A stretch of 39,259 nucleotides of DNA, from assembly GCA_016931075.1 (NCBI GenBank), contig JAFGFF010000408.1, forward strand, positions 1 to 39,259, in the 5' to 3' direction. A model generated the notes under the pieces. That model saw nothing but the letters and a program-made list of their open reading frames with translations. It was not told where the DNA came from and searched no databases. The stretch's first letter is position 1; every line of letters starts with the position of its first letter. Made by a program: the position numbers and the translations under genes. The DNA is from Pirellulales bacterium. Its GTDB lineage: Bacteria; Planctomycetota; Planctomycetia; Pirellulales; Thermoguttaceae. Of this stretch, positions 19,178-28,272 are shown piece after piece.

Positions 19178-19999
19178 ATGTTCAGCTCGGCGAAGAAGAA
19201 GGGAGAGAAAGGCGGTCCGGCCGTGCGACGCTACATCGACATGTGGGCGTTTCTGAAAATGCACCCGACCAACATCGACCTGCTCCAGCGGCTCAAGTCG
19301 GCCGACGACCGGCAATTCGGCACGAACATGGACGTCTGCGGCACCGTTTCGACCAAGGACGGCAAGACGCGCGGTTGGGACAAAACCCATCTGGTGGGCA
19401 TCCGGGCCGACGCCTGGGCCGCCGACGCCCACCGCCGGCTCGTGCTGAAGATGTTTAAAACGACCGGCGAGCGAATCCGCTGGGTCGGCACTGTTGAAGA
19501 GATTACCACCCGCGAGATCCACAACTCGATCGGCTCGCGCCGCACCGTGTTGTCCCTGGCCGTGATCCTGCCGGGCTACGAGTACCTCGTAAACGTCCAG
19601 CAGAACCACCGGACGTTCCGGATCCCGTCGATCTTCACCTTCTCGTTCCACGACGAAGACGAAGATCGGATGTGGTACATCAACATCAAACGCAAGTGGA
19701 TCTCGATCGGCGCCGATTTTACTATCGAGTCGGGCGGCCGAAAGATCGGCGAGATCGACGGCAAGCTGATCGGTTTCGGCTACAACGCCTACCTCCGTGT
19801 CCACGAACCTTCGCTGGCCACCAACGGCCGGTTCCTGGACCTGCTGACCCTCTTCACCACCTCGGTCGGCTATCACCGCGCCATGCGTCGCGCCACCCGT
19901 CGCCGCATCCGCGCCGTCCACGCCGGCGACCCGTTGCCCCACGCGGTCGAAGACGAGGAAACCTGGCTCCTGAAAAACCCCCGCCGCCGCGCGGCGTGA
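19178..19999 (+). CDS. Uncharacterised protein, possible tubby/LURP-one-like fold
   Basis: A 273-residue cytoplasmic protein that I do not recognise as a named family. A very strong ribosome site (GGAGGAGGAATC) fixes the start. The first ~20 residues are Lys/Gly-rich. The rest is rich in alternating beta-strands. The stretch ISIGADFTIESGGRKIGEIDGKLIGFGYNAYLRV (about residues 178-211) has the shape of LURP-one-related/DUF567 repeats ('f.I...g..ig.idGK'), suggesting a tubby-like beta barrel; this is pattern inference only. The C terminus is highly basic (RRATRRRIRA) and then acidic. It has no signal peptide, membrane segment or enzyme motif. It stands alone on the plus strand and converges on the DUF1559 gene. 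Confidence 0.7.
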   Translation: MFSSAKKKGEKGGPAVRRYIDMWAFLKMHPTNIDLLQRLKSADDRQFGTNMDVCGTVSTKDGKTRGWDKTHLVGIRADAWAADAHRRLVLKMFKTTGERIRWVGTVEEITTREIHNSIGSRRTVLSLAVILPGYEYLVNVQQNHRTFRIPSIFTFSFHDEDEDRMWYINIKRKWISIGADFTIESGGRKIGEIDGKLIGFGYNAYLRVHEPSLATNGRFLDLLTLFTTSVGYHRAMRRATRRRIRAVHAGDPLPHAVEDEETWLLKNPRRRAA

Positions 20000-20069
20000 A
20001 AGACCGGCTCGCCTCGATCGACCCAATTCAGGGTTCTCTTGCCGTCTGAAGACCGCTCGGTCGACTTGG

Positions 20070-21047
20070 TCAGATTCCGCTCACGTCGACCGTTTCATCG
20101 CCGTCGGCCGTAAACAGGGCGACGAAGACGGCCGGATCGATCTCATTAAACAGGAAGTGAACCGATCCGTCGGCGAACGGGAACACCGCGCCTCCGGGAT
20201 GGAAGGAGAGAATCTCGTTGGCGTTGGTGCAGTTGATCACACGTCCGTTGCTGCCAAGGCAGATGTTCTGAAGTGCGATTTCGGCGTTGTAGTCGGCCCA
20301 AGCCGCGCCAGAAATGACGCTGGGAATGGTCCGCCCATCGAAGGAGTGCGGTTCGGGTCGGGCACAGTCTTCAATGATCGAAAGCATCGTCGACGACGTT
20401 CCGTCCCTCACGTCCGCCACCCGAACTCGCTTGATCGTGAGCGAGGTGGGCAGGTTGCCTGTGATGTCGCGCAGCAACGCCTGAATGTGGGGCGTGCCGG
20501 ACGGGATAATGCCCTTGCTGACCAGGTAGTTGTAGAAATCTCCCCCCTGCGGAATCGAGTGGGCCGTCGTATAGTCGGCGACCGCATAGGTCCCGGCTGT
20601 CGTCCCCGTGTATGTCACGGTATCCGGCCCCGGTGAACTAGGGCACCGAAGATTGGGAACGGCGGCTTCGGCGACTCCACGGTTTTTGGCGTTGTACCAC
20701 GGCACGTCGAAGTAATACAGATCGTAGAGCTGCCGTTGTTCCATGTACGGCAGCAACAGCGGCCACACGTTGTGATAGCGTGCCATAGCGCCGCTTTCAC
20801 GCACGTTGACCTGCGACGGTGGGTACGTCTTGTATGCGTTCTCGTATTGCACGGCCGCTAGGCCGATTTGCTTCATGTTGTTGGTGCAATTGATCCGGCG
20901 CGCCGCCTCCCGGGCTGCCTGCACTGCCGGAAGTAGCAAAGCAATCAAAATGCCGATGATGGCGATCACCACCAGCAGTTCAACCAGGGTAAACGCCCGG
21001 CGTTGTCGACGAGAATCCTGACCGAACAAATTCGAAACATCTCGCAT
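20070..21047 (-). CDS. DUF1559 prepilin-like protein with H-X9-DG C-terminal motif
   Basis: A 325-residue type II pseudopilin-like protein of the planctomycete DUF1559 family. The N terminus has a basic leader and a type IV prepilin site: cleavage before Phe19, with Ala18 at -1 and Glu23 at +5, followed by the hydrophobic helix LVELLVVIAIIGILIALL. The family signature AAREAARRINCTNNMKQIGLA comes next. The C terminus has HPGGAVFPFADGSVHF, where His-x9-Asp-Gly is the hallmark of these proteins. The start at 21047 is preferred over the ATG at 21053, because GGGAGG then lies at proper spacing. A prepilin peptidase should process it and the mature protein should be displayed through a pseudopilus-like or membrane route; the biological role is unknown. 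Its leader is long and structured. Confidence 0.93.
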   Translation of the reverse strand: MRDVSNLFGQDSRRQRRAFTLVELLVVIAIIGILIALLLPAVQAAREAARRINCTNNMKQIGLAAVQYENAYKTYPPSQVNVRESGAMARYHNVWPLLLPYMEQRQLYDLYYFDVPWYNAKNRGVAEAAVPNLRCPSSPGPDTVTYTGTTAGTYAVADYTTAHSIPQGGDFYNYLVSKGIIPSGTPHIQALLRDITGNLPTSLTIKRVRVADVRDGTSSTMLSIIEDCARPEPHSFDGRTIPSVISGAAWADYNAEIALQNICLGSNGRVINCTNANEILSFHPGGAVFPFADGSVHFLFNEIDPAVFVALFTADGDETVDVSGI

Positions 21048-21188
21048 CGCCATCCTCCCTATCCCAGGGCCAAGCAGGACCCCGCGGCTGTAATGCCCTT
21101 GCTGCCCTTGGCTTCCGGTTGCTTGTCCGCGACACACATCCCAAACGGCCTATGACGCACCGGCCACACAAGGCCAAGAACAACAAAT

Positions 21189-21220
21189 CTGCGACGGGGC
21201 GCAACATGACCCCGTCGCAG
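21189..21220 (-). promoter_or_regulatory. Terminator-like hairpin in the DUF1559 leader (possible attenuator)
   Basis: A perfect 11-bp GC-rich stem (CTGCGACGGGG, 21189-21199, with 21210-21220) and a 10-nt loop. On the minus strand it is followed by ATTTGTTGTTCTT, which is fairly U-rich; on the plus strand no T-run follows. It lies 142 bp before the DUF1559 start and downstream of the candidate promoter, so it is placed to act as an attenuator. It could instead terminate transcription coming from upstream. Confidence 0.4.
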
Positions 21221-21259
21221 GGGATCATCTCGTGAAATTCTCTTACCCCGGTAACTTTC

Positions 21260-21288
21260 AAACTAAACTCGGGCGAAAGAAATGTCAA
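21260..21288 (-). promoter_or_regulatory. Candidate promoter of the DUF1559 gene
   Basis: On the minus strand, a perfect TTGACA (21288-21283), a 17-bp spacer, then TAGTTT (21265-21260), which matches the -10 box at only 3 positions. The leader would be about 205 nt and contain the hairpin at 21189-21220. Confidence 0.35.
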
Positions 21289-21962
21289 CGATGGCCTTTG
21301 TTCTGCCAGTGCTTAGGTGTTCACTTGATCTGCAGGATTGGCCAAACGAAAGACGGTCGAGCAAGCCTTGCACGTCCCGGCCCTACAGATTCGCCGCGGG
21401 GTGTTTTTGAACAACCGGCGTGGTTCAGCCACAGGAGGTGTGGCCGGCTGCCATGCTAAAGACATCGCATCAACGACGGTTGGGCAGCCTGTCGGCGACA
21501 CACCAATTTCGAAAATCGGTGGTTTCTCGAGGTGGCTCACTCACGACGAGTTGAGGAGACTTGCCGGCCGGAGAAGCACCTTACCGGGCCGACCAAGGGG
21601 GCGGGTATGCCGGTCAGAGTCTCCAAGGCCGCTGCCACGGCAACGCTGCTCCGGCCATGCCTGGCGGTGTTTCAAGCATGCCCGGTTCGGGCATCGTATT
21701 GGATTCGTCGCTTTGCCCGCTTCCGCGAAGTTCCGGCGGACGACCAGGGCTAAGACTCGAGGAATTCCAGAGAGACAAGGACCTTTTTTACGGGAACAGA
21801 CTCAGCAGGGGGCCGGAATTATGGGTTGGGGGCGCGTCGAAACATCCTATAATAGAGAGTCTACCGGACGGTCATGAAAGAGAGTTCTCGAGTGTTCCAT
21901 CCGACCATTCACAACAACACGTTCTGATTTTCGCCAAGCTTTACTCTGGAGGTAGCCGTTCG
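21289..21962. other. Non-coding region upstream of the nucleotide-sugar dehydrogenase
   Basis: Together with the DUF1559 leader this makes a gap of about 915 bp. Open frames exist (one is continuous with the dehydrogenase back to 21561), but their composition is unlike protein and they lack ribosome sites. The only signal I can support is the promoter candidate at 21826-21853. Confidence 0.5.
21826..21853 (+). promoter_or_regulatory. Candidate promoter of the 561-residue nucleotide-sugar dehydrogenase
   Basis: A perfect TATAAT at 21848-21853, with TTGGGG (3 of 6) at 21826-21831 and a 16-bp spacer. It lies about 110 bp before the ATG. In DNA this GC-rich a perfect -10 hexamer is uncommon. Confidence 0.45.
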
Positions 21963-23648
21963 ATGGCAAAGACAATCGCTGATTCGAAAACCACCGACAA
22001 TATCGTGGAATACTCCGTAAGCCCGACCGGCGAGAAGTTCGCCATCCCGCAACCACAAGAGTACGCGACCGAGTTTCAAAGCCTCGAGCAGCGTGCCAAG
22101 AAGGCCCGCGAGGAGGGGAAGGAAGTCGTGGTGGTGATGGGCGTGGGGTTCGTCGGCGCCGTGATGGCCGCCATCGTGGCCGACACGGAGGACGAAAACG
22201 GCAAGCCGTCGAAGTTCGTCATCGGTTGCCAGCGACCCAGCACGCGAAGCTACTGGAAAATTCCGATGCTCAATCGGGGTGAGTCGCCGGTGAAGGCCGA
22301 AGACCCCGAGGTCGACGCGATGATCGAACGTTGCGTGGTCCAGAAGAAGTCGCTCGTGGCCACCTACAACAGCGATTGCCTGAAACTGGCCGACTGCGTT
22401 GTGGTTGACGTGCAATGCGATTATGCCAAGAACGATCTTGGCAACATGGCAACCGGCGAGGCCGATATGGCGGCTCTCGAAGCGACCATGCGGACCATCG
22501 GCGAGAAGATCCCGGAAAACTGTCTCACTCTGATCGAGACGACGGTCGCGCCCGGGACAACCGAATTCGTCGCCTGGCCGATCATGAAGAAGGCCTTCGC
22601 CGAACGCGGCATCAAGTCCGCGCCGATTCTGGCCCATAGCTTCGAACGGGTCATGCCCGGCCGCGAGTACGTGGCCAGCATTCGGGATTTCTGGCGTGTT
22701 TGCGCCGGCTGCAACGCCGAGGCCCGCGGCCGCGTCGAAAAATTCCTGCGCGAGGTGCTCAACACGGTCGACTATCCGCTTACGGTGATGGACCGGCCGA
22801 TTGAATCGGAAACCACCAAGATCGTCGAGAACTCCTACCGCGCCGCCATCCTGGCGTTTCTCAACGAATGGAGCCTTTTCGCCGAACGCAACGGGGTCGA
22901 TCTGATCAAGGTCATCAAGGCCATCAAGATGCGGCCGACCCACAGCAATATCCTCTTCCCCGGGCCGGGCATCGGCGGCTACTGCCTGCCCAAAGACGGC
23001 GGACTTGGCTATTGGGCCTATCGGCACATTTTGGGCTTCGAGGACGGCGACAACGTTTTCAAAATCACGCCTAAGGCAATCGACGTCAACGACACACGCG
23101 GCCTGCACGTGGCCGAATTGACGCGCGACGCGCTGCGTAACATGGGCCGATACATCGCCGGCGCCGATGTGGTCATCTGCGGGGCCAGCTACCGACAGGA
23201 CGTCGGCGACACTCGATACAGCGGCAGCGAGTTGGTCGTCCGCAAACTGACCGAAATGGGCGCCGAGATGCGCGTGCACGACCCCTACGTCGAACACTGG
23301 TACGAACTCGAAAACCAAGACGTCTATCCCGCGCCGGGCCATTCCTGGGCCCGATTCTTCCGCAGCCAGGACGGATTGGTCAATACCCGCGTCCAAAGCG
23401 ACCTCCAGGCGGCGCTGCAAGGCGCCGAGGCCGTCATCTTCGCGGTGCCCCACGAGCCCTATCTGCATCTCGATCCGAAGGACGTCGTCAAGTGGGCTGG
23501 CGGGCCGTTGGCGGTGGTTGATTGTTTCGGGATTCTCTCCGATGAAGCGATCCGAAACTACTTCGAACTCGGCTGCGAGGTCAAGGCGCTTGGCCGCGGG
23601 CACATCCAACGCATCAAGGAAGAAGTCCGAAAACGGACGAAGAGCTGA
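21963..23648 (+). CDS. Nucleotide-sugar dehydrogenase (UDP-Glc/GDP-Man dehydrogenase family), divergent long form
   Basis: A 561-residue NAD-dependent enzyme expected to oxidise C6 of a nucleotide-activated sugar to a uronate in two steps. The NAD Rossmann motif is GVGFVG (60-65), preceded by an extra ~55-residue N-terminal segment. The catalytic Cys341 is in GPGIGGYCLPKDGG, and TTVAPGTTEF and VENSYRAAILAFLNEWSLFAERNGVD are family blocks. A C-terminal UDP-binding Rossmann half starts near ADVVICGASYRQDVGDTRYS. The usual length is ~430, so this is a long branch with insertions (for example after the first Rossmann strand). The start is the ATG at 21963 with GGAGG upstream. Sugar specificity is unknown. 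It converges on a second, more typical dehydrogenase. Confidence 0.88.
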   Translation: MAKTIADSKTTDNIVEYSVSPTGEKFAIPQPQEYATEFQSLEQRAKKAREEGKEVVVVMGVGFVGAVMAAIVADTEDENGKPSKFVIGCQRPSTRSYWKIPMLNRGESPVKAEDPEVDAMIERCVVQKKSLVATYNSDCLKLADCVVVDVQCDYAKNDLGNMATGEADMAALEATMRTIGEKIPENCLTLIETTVAPGTTEFVAWPIMKKAFAERGIKSAPILAHSFERVMPGREYVASIRDFWRVCAGCNAEARGRVEKFLREVLNTVDYPLTVMDRPIESETTKIVENSYRAAILAFLNEWSLFAERNGVDLIKVIKAIKMRPTHSNILFPGPGIGGYCLPKDGGLGYWAYRHILGFEDGDNVFKITPKAIDVNDTRGLHVAELTRDALRNMGRYIAGADVVICGASYRQDVGDTRYSGSELVVRKLTEMGAEMRVHDPYVEHWYELENQDVYPAPGHSWARFFRSQDGLVNTRVQSDLQAALQGAEAVIFAVPHEPYLHLDPKDVVKWAGGPLAVVDCFGILSDEAIRNYFELGCEVKALGRGHIQRIKEEVRKRTKS

Positions 23649-23651
23649 CTT

Positions 23652-23687
23652 GCAGGGGGCCCTGCTTGCCGGCGAGGCTTTCGCCGG
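23652..23687 (+). terminator. Two small tandem hairpins after the dehydrogenase stop
   Basis: GCAGGGGGCCCTGC (23652-23665) and CCGGCGA-ggctt-TCGCCGG (23669-23687) start 3 bp after the stop codon. Neither has a T-tract, so they may be Rho-type pause or 3'-protecting structures rather than an intrinsic terminator. Confidence 0.35.
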
Positions 23688-23921
23688 GCGAGAGGGTGTC
23701 GGGCGGAAGGTCAACTCGCGGCCTGAGGAGTCACGGACTGTCAGTTCCAGGACATACGTGATGAGATGGTTGACCGTCGTCAGGACGACGCTGCCCGGGC
23801 TGGATCGCCGGGCCGGGCTCGACAGCCACCACCCTTGCCCTCAACCCCACGGACAGGCCCATCTCAGTCAGTTCGAGCGGCAGCGGTACATTCGCCCCGA
23901 CCTTCACCCTGTTAATCCGGG

Positions 23922-25241
23922 CTAGGCCTTCCGGATCTTCTCGCGGCCGGTGGCGACCGAGGCAGTGGCGTTGCGGGTGTCGACGATCAGGGGGGCGTGC
24001 TCTACGACGAAGGCGTAGTCGACCGAGCTGTGGTCCGTGGCGATCAGGACGCAATCCAGCCCGGCCAGGAACTCGGCCGTCAACTCCGAACTGGCCATTT
24101 CGCCGACGTTATGGTGGCGCATCTTGGGCAGCCGCGGGATGTGCGGATCGTGATAGCTCAGTTCCGCGCCGGCGGCCTGGAGCAATTCCATCAGGACGAA
24201 CGACGGGCTTTCGCGCGGGTCGTCGACGTCCTTCTTGTAGGCCACGCCCAGGACGCAAATCCGGCTCCCGCTGATCGGCTTGCGGTGATCGTTCAGGGCG
24301 TCCATGACCCGATGGATGACGTATTGCGGCATGCTCGTGTTGATCTCGCCGGCCAGTTCGATGAACCGGGTGGGCATCCCGTGCTTCCGCGCGATCCAAC
24401 TCAGGTAGAACGGGTCGATCGGGATGCAGTGCCCTCCCAAGCCCGGGCCGGGATAGAAGGCGTGGAATCCGAACGGCTTTGTCTTGGCCGCGTCGATCAC
24501 TTCCCAGACGTCGATCCCCAGCCGGTCGAAGAGCATCTTCAACTCGTTGACCATGGCGATGTTGATCGATCGGTAGGTGTTTTCGAGGATCTTACAGGCT
24601 TCGGCCACCTCGCAGCTCGAGACGGGAATGACGCGGACGACCGCCTGGCGGTAGACCGACTCGGCCAGCCGCTGGCTTTCGGGATCAATTCCGCCGACCA
24701 CCTTCGGAATGCCCTCGGCCGAGAAATCGGGATTGCCTGGGTCTTCCCGCTCGGGGCTGTAGGCCAGGAAGAAATCCTTGCCGACGGTCAGGCCGCTCGT
24801 TTCGAGGATCGGCAACATCACGTCGCGGGTGGTGCCGGGGTAGGTGGTGCTCTCGAGGACGATCAATTGGCCGGGCCGAAGGGTCTTGACGATATGCCGG
24901 GTCGTGTCTTCGATGTAACCGAGGTCGGGATCGCGGCTTTCACTCAGCGGCGTGGGGACGCAGATCAGTAGAACGTCGGCCTCGGACAGACGCGTCATGT
25001 CGGCCGTCGGTTCGAACTGGTCTTGCTGCATGCATTGGGTGATCCACTCGGGCGAGATGTGTTCGATATAGCTTTTTCCGGCCAGGAGCATGTCGACCTT
25101 GGCCTGGTCGACGTCGTAGCCCAGCGTCCGGAATCCGGCCCCGACGAACGCCCGGACCAGCGGCAACCCGACGTATCCCAACCCAATGATTCCGATTTTG
25201 GCCGATTTGTCGTCGATAGCTTGTTGGAGCGAACCCGACAT
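23922..25241 (-). CDS. UDP-N-acetyl-hexosamine 6-dehydrogenase-like (WbpA/TviB type)
   Basis: A 439-residue cytoplasmic NAD enzyme of normal family length. It has the Rossmann motif GLGYVG (20-25), LICVPTPLS at 92-100, ESTTYPGTT (130-138), YSPEREDPGN (161-170), and catalytic Cys272 in GGHCIPIDP. The HCIPIDP form and the YSPERxDPGN block are typical of the WbpA/TviB/VipA branch, which oxidises UDP-GlcNAc or UDP-GalNAc to the uronic acid for surface polysaccharides. The exact hexosamine is an inference. The C-terminal half has the UDP-binding domain (CVLGVAYKKDVDDPRESPS). The start ATG has GAGGAAA upstream at 9 nt. No glycosyltransferases flank it here, so a linked pathway cannot be named. Confidence 0.92.
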   Translation of the reverse strand: MSGSLQQAIDDKSAKIGIIGLGYVGLPLVRAFVGAGFRTLGYDVDQAKVDMLLAGKSYIEHISPEWITQCMQQDQFEPTADMTRLSEADVLLICVPTPLSESRDPDLGYIEDTTRHIVKTLRPGQLIVLESTTYPGTTRDVMLPILETSGLTVGKDFFLAYSPEREDPGNPDFSAEGIPKVVGGIDPESQRLAESVYRQAVVRVIPVSSCEVAEACKILENTYRSINIAMVNELKMLFDRLGIDVWEVIDAAKTKPFGFHAFYPGPGLGGHCIPIDPFYLSWIARKHGMPTRFIELAGEINTSMPQYVIHRVMDALNDHRKPISGSRICVLGVAYKKDVDDPRESPSFVLMELLQAAGAELSYHDPHIPRLPKMRHHNVGEMASSELTAEFLAGLDCVLIATDHSSVDYAFVVEHAPLIVDTRNATASVATGREKIRKA

Positions 25242-25488
25242 TTATGGTTTCCTCTGTCAGTCGTGTGATAGGCTGTGTTGTAGTATCAATTCATGGAGTA
25301 GGGCACATTTGGTCCACTGTGCTAGTCCTGCATTCCAACGTAATTCGTTCCCTGAGTCACAAACCGGGCACCGCCTGGACAGGGCTCTCCCACACCTTGG
25401 TGTTTTCGTCGAGAGAGGAGAAAAGCGGTCCAATCTCACCCTCACATAAAAGATAAATCATGCCTGACCAGGGGGAAACACTAGAGGA

Positions 25489-28272
25489 CTAGTTCACATC
25501 AAGCGGGTCGTAGCGATAATAGGTCTCCAGGATAAGTACGCTCAGGGCCGTGCAGTAGAGGCGGCCGCCTCGCTCGTTGTACGAGACACCAGGGAAATAC
25601 CAGCTTCCCTTCTCCAGGCCGTTCATCTCTTGGGACCGAAGGAGCAGATCGCGCATGGCGGGATTCCAGTCGTCCCAAGCTTCACCCCCGTAGTGAAACA
25701 GGAGCTGGGTGGCATAGTAGTTCCCATAAATATCCTTGTCGGAAACCCCCTGCTTATGGATCCATTTCACTCCTTTGACCAGGGCCGGGTTGTCGCGTTT
25801 CCAGCCTAAATACATCCGGCAGAGCAGACCCACGGCCGTGGTGGCCGTGGAACCTCCGTCGGCGCGTTCGTACCCGTAGCGACTTCCGCCGTCGAACTGG
25901 ACCTTGTCCAGGAACCGGCCGGCTTGGGTAGTCACGAGCGGCGGGATCTTCAGTCCGGCCAGTTGCGCCGTGTGGAGGGAAGAGAGCTGCCATCCCGTCA
26001 CCGACGTGTCACCTCGTTCACGAGGCTTGTAACGCCATCCGCCCCCTTGGGGATCTTGGGCATAACAGGTGTAACGGACAGCCTGGCGAACGGCCAGATC
26101 CAGATTGGCGTCTCCGGTCATGGCATAAGCTTCGCAAAGGGCCATCGTTCCCAGGCCATGAGAATACATGGTTCCCTGCTCTTCGCGTAGCGAGCCCCCG
26201 CCCCCGTTCGGATCGATTTTCATCCGCAACCTTGTCAAAAACCGCAGGCCTGCCTCGACGCTATTTCGGTACTCACCCGACCGGTGCGTGTTGCCCGAAC
26301 CCATCAGCGCCAACAAGGCCAAGCCGGTTGCCGCATTCCAGGCTTTCACTTCCTTGCCCGGGTTGAGACCATTGCCACCCCGCGACGAGTGCTTCTGGTG
26401 AGCAAAGCTCCAGCCGCCGTCGGGGAACTGCACCGACACGATCCACTTCAACGCCGCCTGGACGGCCTTTTCGCTCTCGGCCGTGCCTCCATATCGGGCC
26501 AAAAGCGCCGCGCGATGGCGCGGCTGGCGACATGCCAACGGCGCCGAGTCGGAGGGCAGCCCGTCGTCTTGCTCGGCCGTTCGGGCCGCGAAACCCCGAA
26601 GTCGCCGGACAAGCCGCTTGTACTGCGGGGAACCGGCGGCCCCTGGAGCCGCCTTCTCGTACCAACTCGCCGCATGAGCCTGCAATCGATCGCGGGTGTG
26701 CCCTCGGGCCGTGTCGGCTATCATCCACCATCGATCAGCCAGCGCCACCTGGTCCTTCCAACTCAAAGGCGGGTTCTCCAACTCCAACTGCGACGTGGCC
26801 TTCAACCGGTCGTCGTCCGATTTGGCCAAGTAGGGCAATCCCCGCGCCCAATCGTCCTTTTCAAAGCAGTACCACCGCCCCAGCAGGCCGTTGGCCGCCG
26901 GATCTTCGGGCCGGGACTTCAACACGACCAGTGCTTCTTCGACCTGCCGGTGCTCCTGGGCCAGCTTTTCGAGCGTCTTCTTGCGCCGACTGACATGCTT
27001 GACCAGACTGGATCCCACCGATTTTCGGGCTCCCCGGGCAGCGTGTTCAGCCATGCTCAACGCCAGGTTGAAGCGCTCCTGGGCGACGGCCTCGTCGATC
27101 GCCGCGTCGGCGGCCCGGACAAGCGACTCGATCGTCTCGTTGCCCGTCGCCACCGCGGCGAACTTGCCCAAGGCCTGCTCCTTCAACGCCAGCGTGTCCA
27201 CGGCAAATTCGTCGCCCAGTGTCGTAACGGCCTCGAGCATCAACACCGCGTCGCCCGCCTGACGGGCCAATTGCTCCGCAGTGGTCAACAGGACGTACTT
27301 CTCCTCCGGCGAGGTCCCCTCCGCCCGGGTAGCGTCGAATAGACGCGTCGTTGTCGAGATCGACTTCGCCGGATCTTGAGTCGACTTCAGTTGGAACTTC
27401 TCTTCCACCTGTTGGACAATTGGCGCAAGGGTCGCCGCGTCAGGTACTAGGCGGCGGCCAGCCGGATCGGGCGCCGGTTCGGGTGTGGGCCCTGGCTTGG
27501 GAAGTCCAGACGATGCCGGCTCGGGAGTCGGGCTCTTACCGATTGGTGACGGGGACGGTGTTGCCGGATCAACCGTCGGGGGTGACGGATCGGGCGGCTG
27601 CTTGATCGGTTCGTTCGGTTGTGAAACAGCCGGTTGTTGTGGCTCCGGTTGATTGGGCGGTACCTTTGGATTGGTCTCTCCGGGGCCAGGCTGAGGCGCG
27701 GGTGGCGCTACCGTGACTGGCTTGGTCGGCTCGTTGGCGAACGGTGTAGGTGACGAGTGTTTCTCCGGCCGTTTTGTCGGGGTCGCTTTCAAAACGGTTT
27801 TCGGCGCCGTGGGCGATCCGCCGGCCGGTTGACCGGATGCCGCGACTGGTCCTTCAGGCTGCTGGGGTGAGACGAGAAGGCTTATCGCAACCACCGCAAC
27901 CACGAGCAGCACACCGCCGACGGCCGCTCCCACAAACACCGGGGAACGGAACACTCCGTTTCCCGAGGACGTGGTGGTCATTGCCTCTTTGGCTGCCGCT
28001 CGCCGGAGGGCCTCGTCGTAGGCGATCTTCTTCATCGGGTCGAGCAGACAGAGCTTAGCCGCCGCTACTTCATTGAGCAGTCGCTGCGAGGCCTCGCTGT
28101 GCCGGCCCGTCTGGAAGGTCCGAAGATGGGCCATCTGCCGGTCAGCCGCGTTCTCGATCACGGCCGGATTGCTCTCCCCAGACTGGATCCCCAGCAGCCG
28201 GTAGTGATCCGGAGGCTGATGGCTGGGCGGGATGCCAAGCCACGTATAATAGGGATCAAAATCGTCTGGCAT
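25489..28272 (-). CDS. Planctomycete J-like / TM / Pro-rich / alpha-toroid fusion protein
   Basis: About 927 residues from the ATG at 28272; a GTG at 28350 would add 26 residues but has no ribosome site. Residues ~5-90 are the planctomycete J-like domain (FDPYYTWLGIPP, HYRLLGI, ...DPMKKIAYDEAL), without the HPD motif of real DnaJ proteins. One membrane segment is at ~111-134. A Pro/Thr/Gln-rich linker runs to ~270, then a helical region rich in Ala to ~600. The last ~310 residues form an alpha/alpha toroid like the prenyltransferase/squalene-oxidase repeat family: FPDGGWSF, GTMYSHGLGTMALCEAYAMTGD, YCTALSVLILETYYRY. The toroid would face the periplasm if the N terminus is cytoplasmic. It lacks an obvious DCTAE-type cyclase motif, so catalysis is doubtful. 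Role unknown. Confidence 0.8.
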   Translation of the reverse strand: MPDDFDPYYTWLGIPPSHQPPDHYRLLGIQSGESNPAVIENAADRQMAHLRTFQTGRHSEASQRLLNEVAAAKLCLLDPMKKIAYDEALRRAAAKEAMTTTSSGNGVFRSPVFVGAAVGGVLLVVAVVAISLLVSPQQPEGPVAASGQPAGGSPTAPKTVLKATPTKRPEKHSSPTPFANEPTKPVTVAPPAPQPGPGETNPKVPPNQPEPQQPAVSQPNEPIKQPPDPSPPTVDPATPSPSPIGKSPTPEPASSGLPKPGPTPEPAPDPAGRRLVPDAATLAPIVQQVEEKFQLKSTQDPAKSISTTTRLFDATRAEGTSPEEKYVLLTTAEQLARQAGDAVLMLEAVTTLGDEFAVDTLALKEQALGKFAAVATGNETIESLVRAADAAIDEAVAQERFNLALSMAEHAARGARKSVGSSLVKHVSRRKKTLEKLAQEHRQVEEALVVLKSRPEDPAANGLLGRWYCFEKDDWARGLPYLAKSDDDRLKATSQLELENPPLSWKDQVALADRWWMIADTARGHTRDRLQAHAASWYEKAAPGAAGSPQYKRLVRRLRGFAARTAEQDDGLPSDSAPLACRQPRHRAALLARYGGTAESEKAVQAALKWIVSVQFPDGGWSFAHQKHSSRGGNGLNPGKEVKAWNAATGLALLALMGSGNTHRSGEYRNSVEAGLRFLTRLRMKIDPNGGGGSLREEQGTMYSHGLGTMALCEAYAMTGDANLDLAVRQAVRYTCYAQDPQGGGWRYKPRERGDTSVTGWQLSSLHTAQLAGLKIPPLVTTQAGRFLDKVQFDGGSRYGYERADGGSTATTAVGLLCRMYLGWKRDNPALVKGVKWIHKQGVSDKDIYGNYYATQLLFHYGGEAWDDWNPAMRDLLLRSQEMNGLEKGSWYFPGVSYNERGGRLYCTALSVLILETYYRYDPLDVN

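Noticed and set aside
21561-21962. N-terminal extension of the dehydrogenase to 695 residues
   Set aside because: The ATG at 21963 has GGAGG at proper spacing, a TATAAT box lies inside the extension, and the extra translation is not protein-like.
21909-23714. 601-codon minus-strand frame opposite the long nucleotide-sugar dehydrogenase
   Set aside because: The plus strand has the complete dehydrogenase motifs; the minus frame is biased in composition and has no ribosome site.
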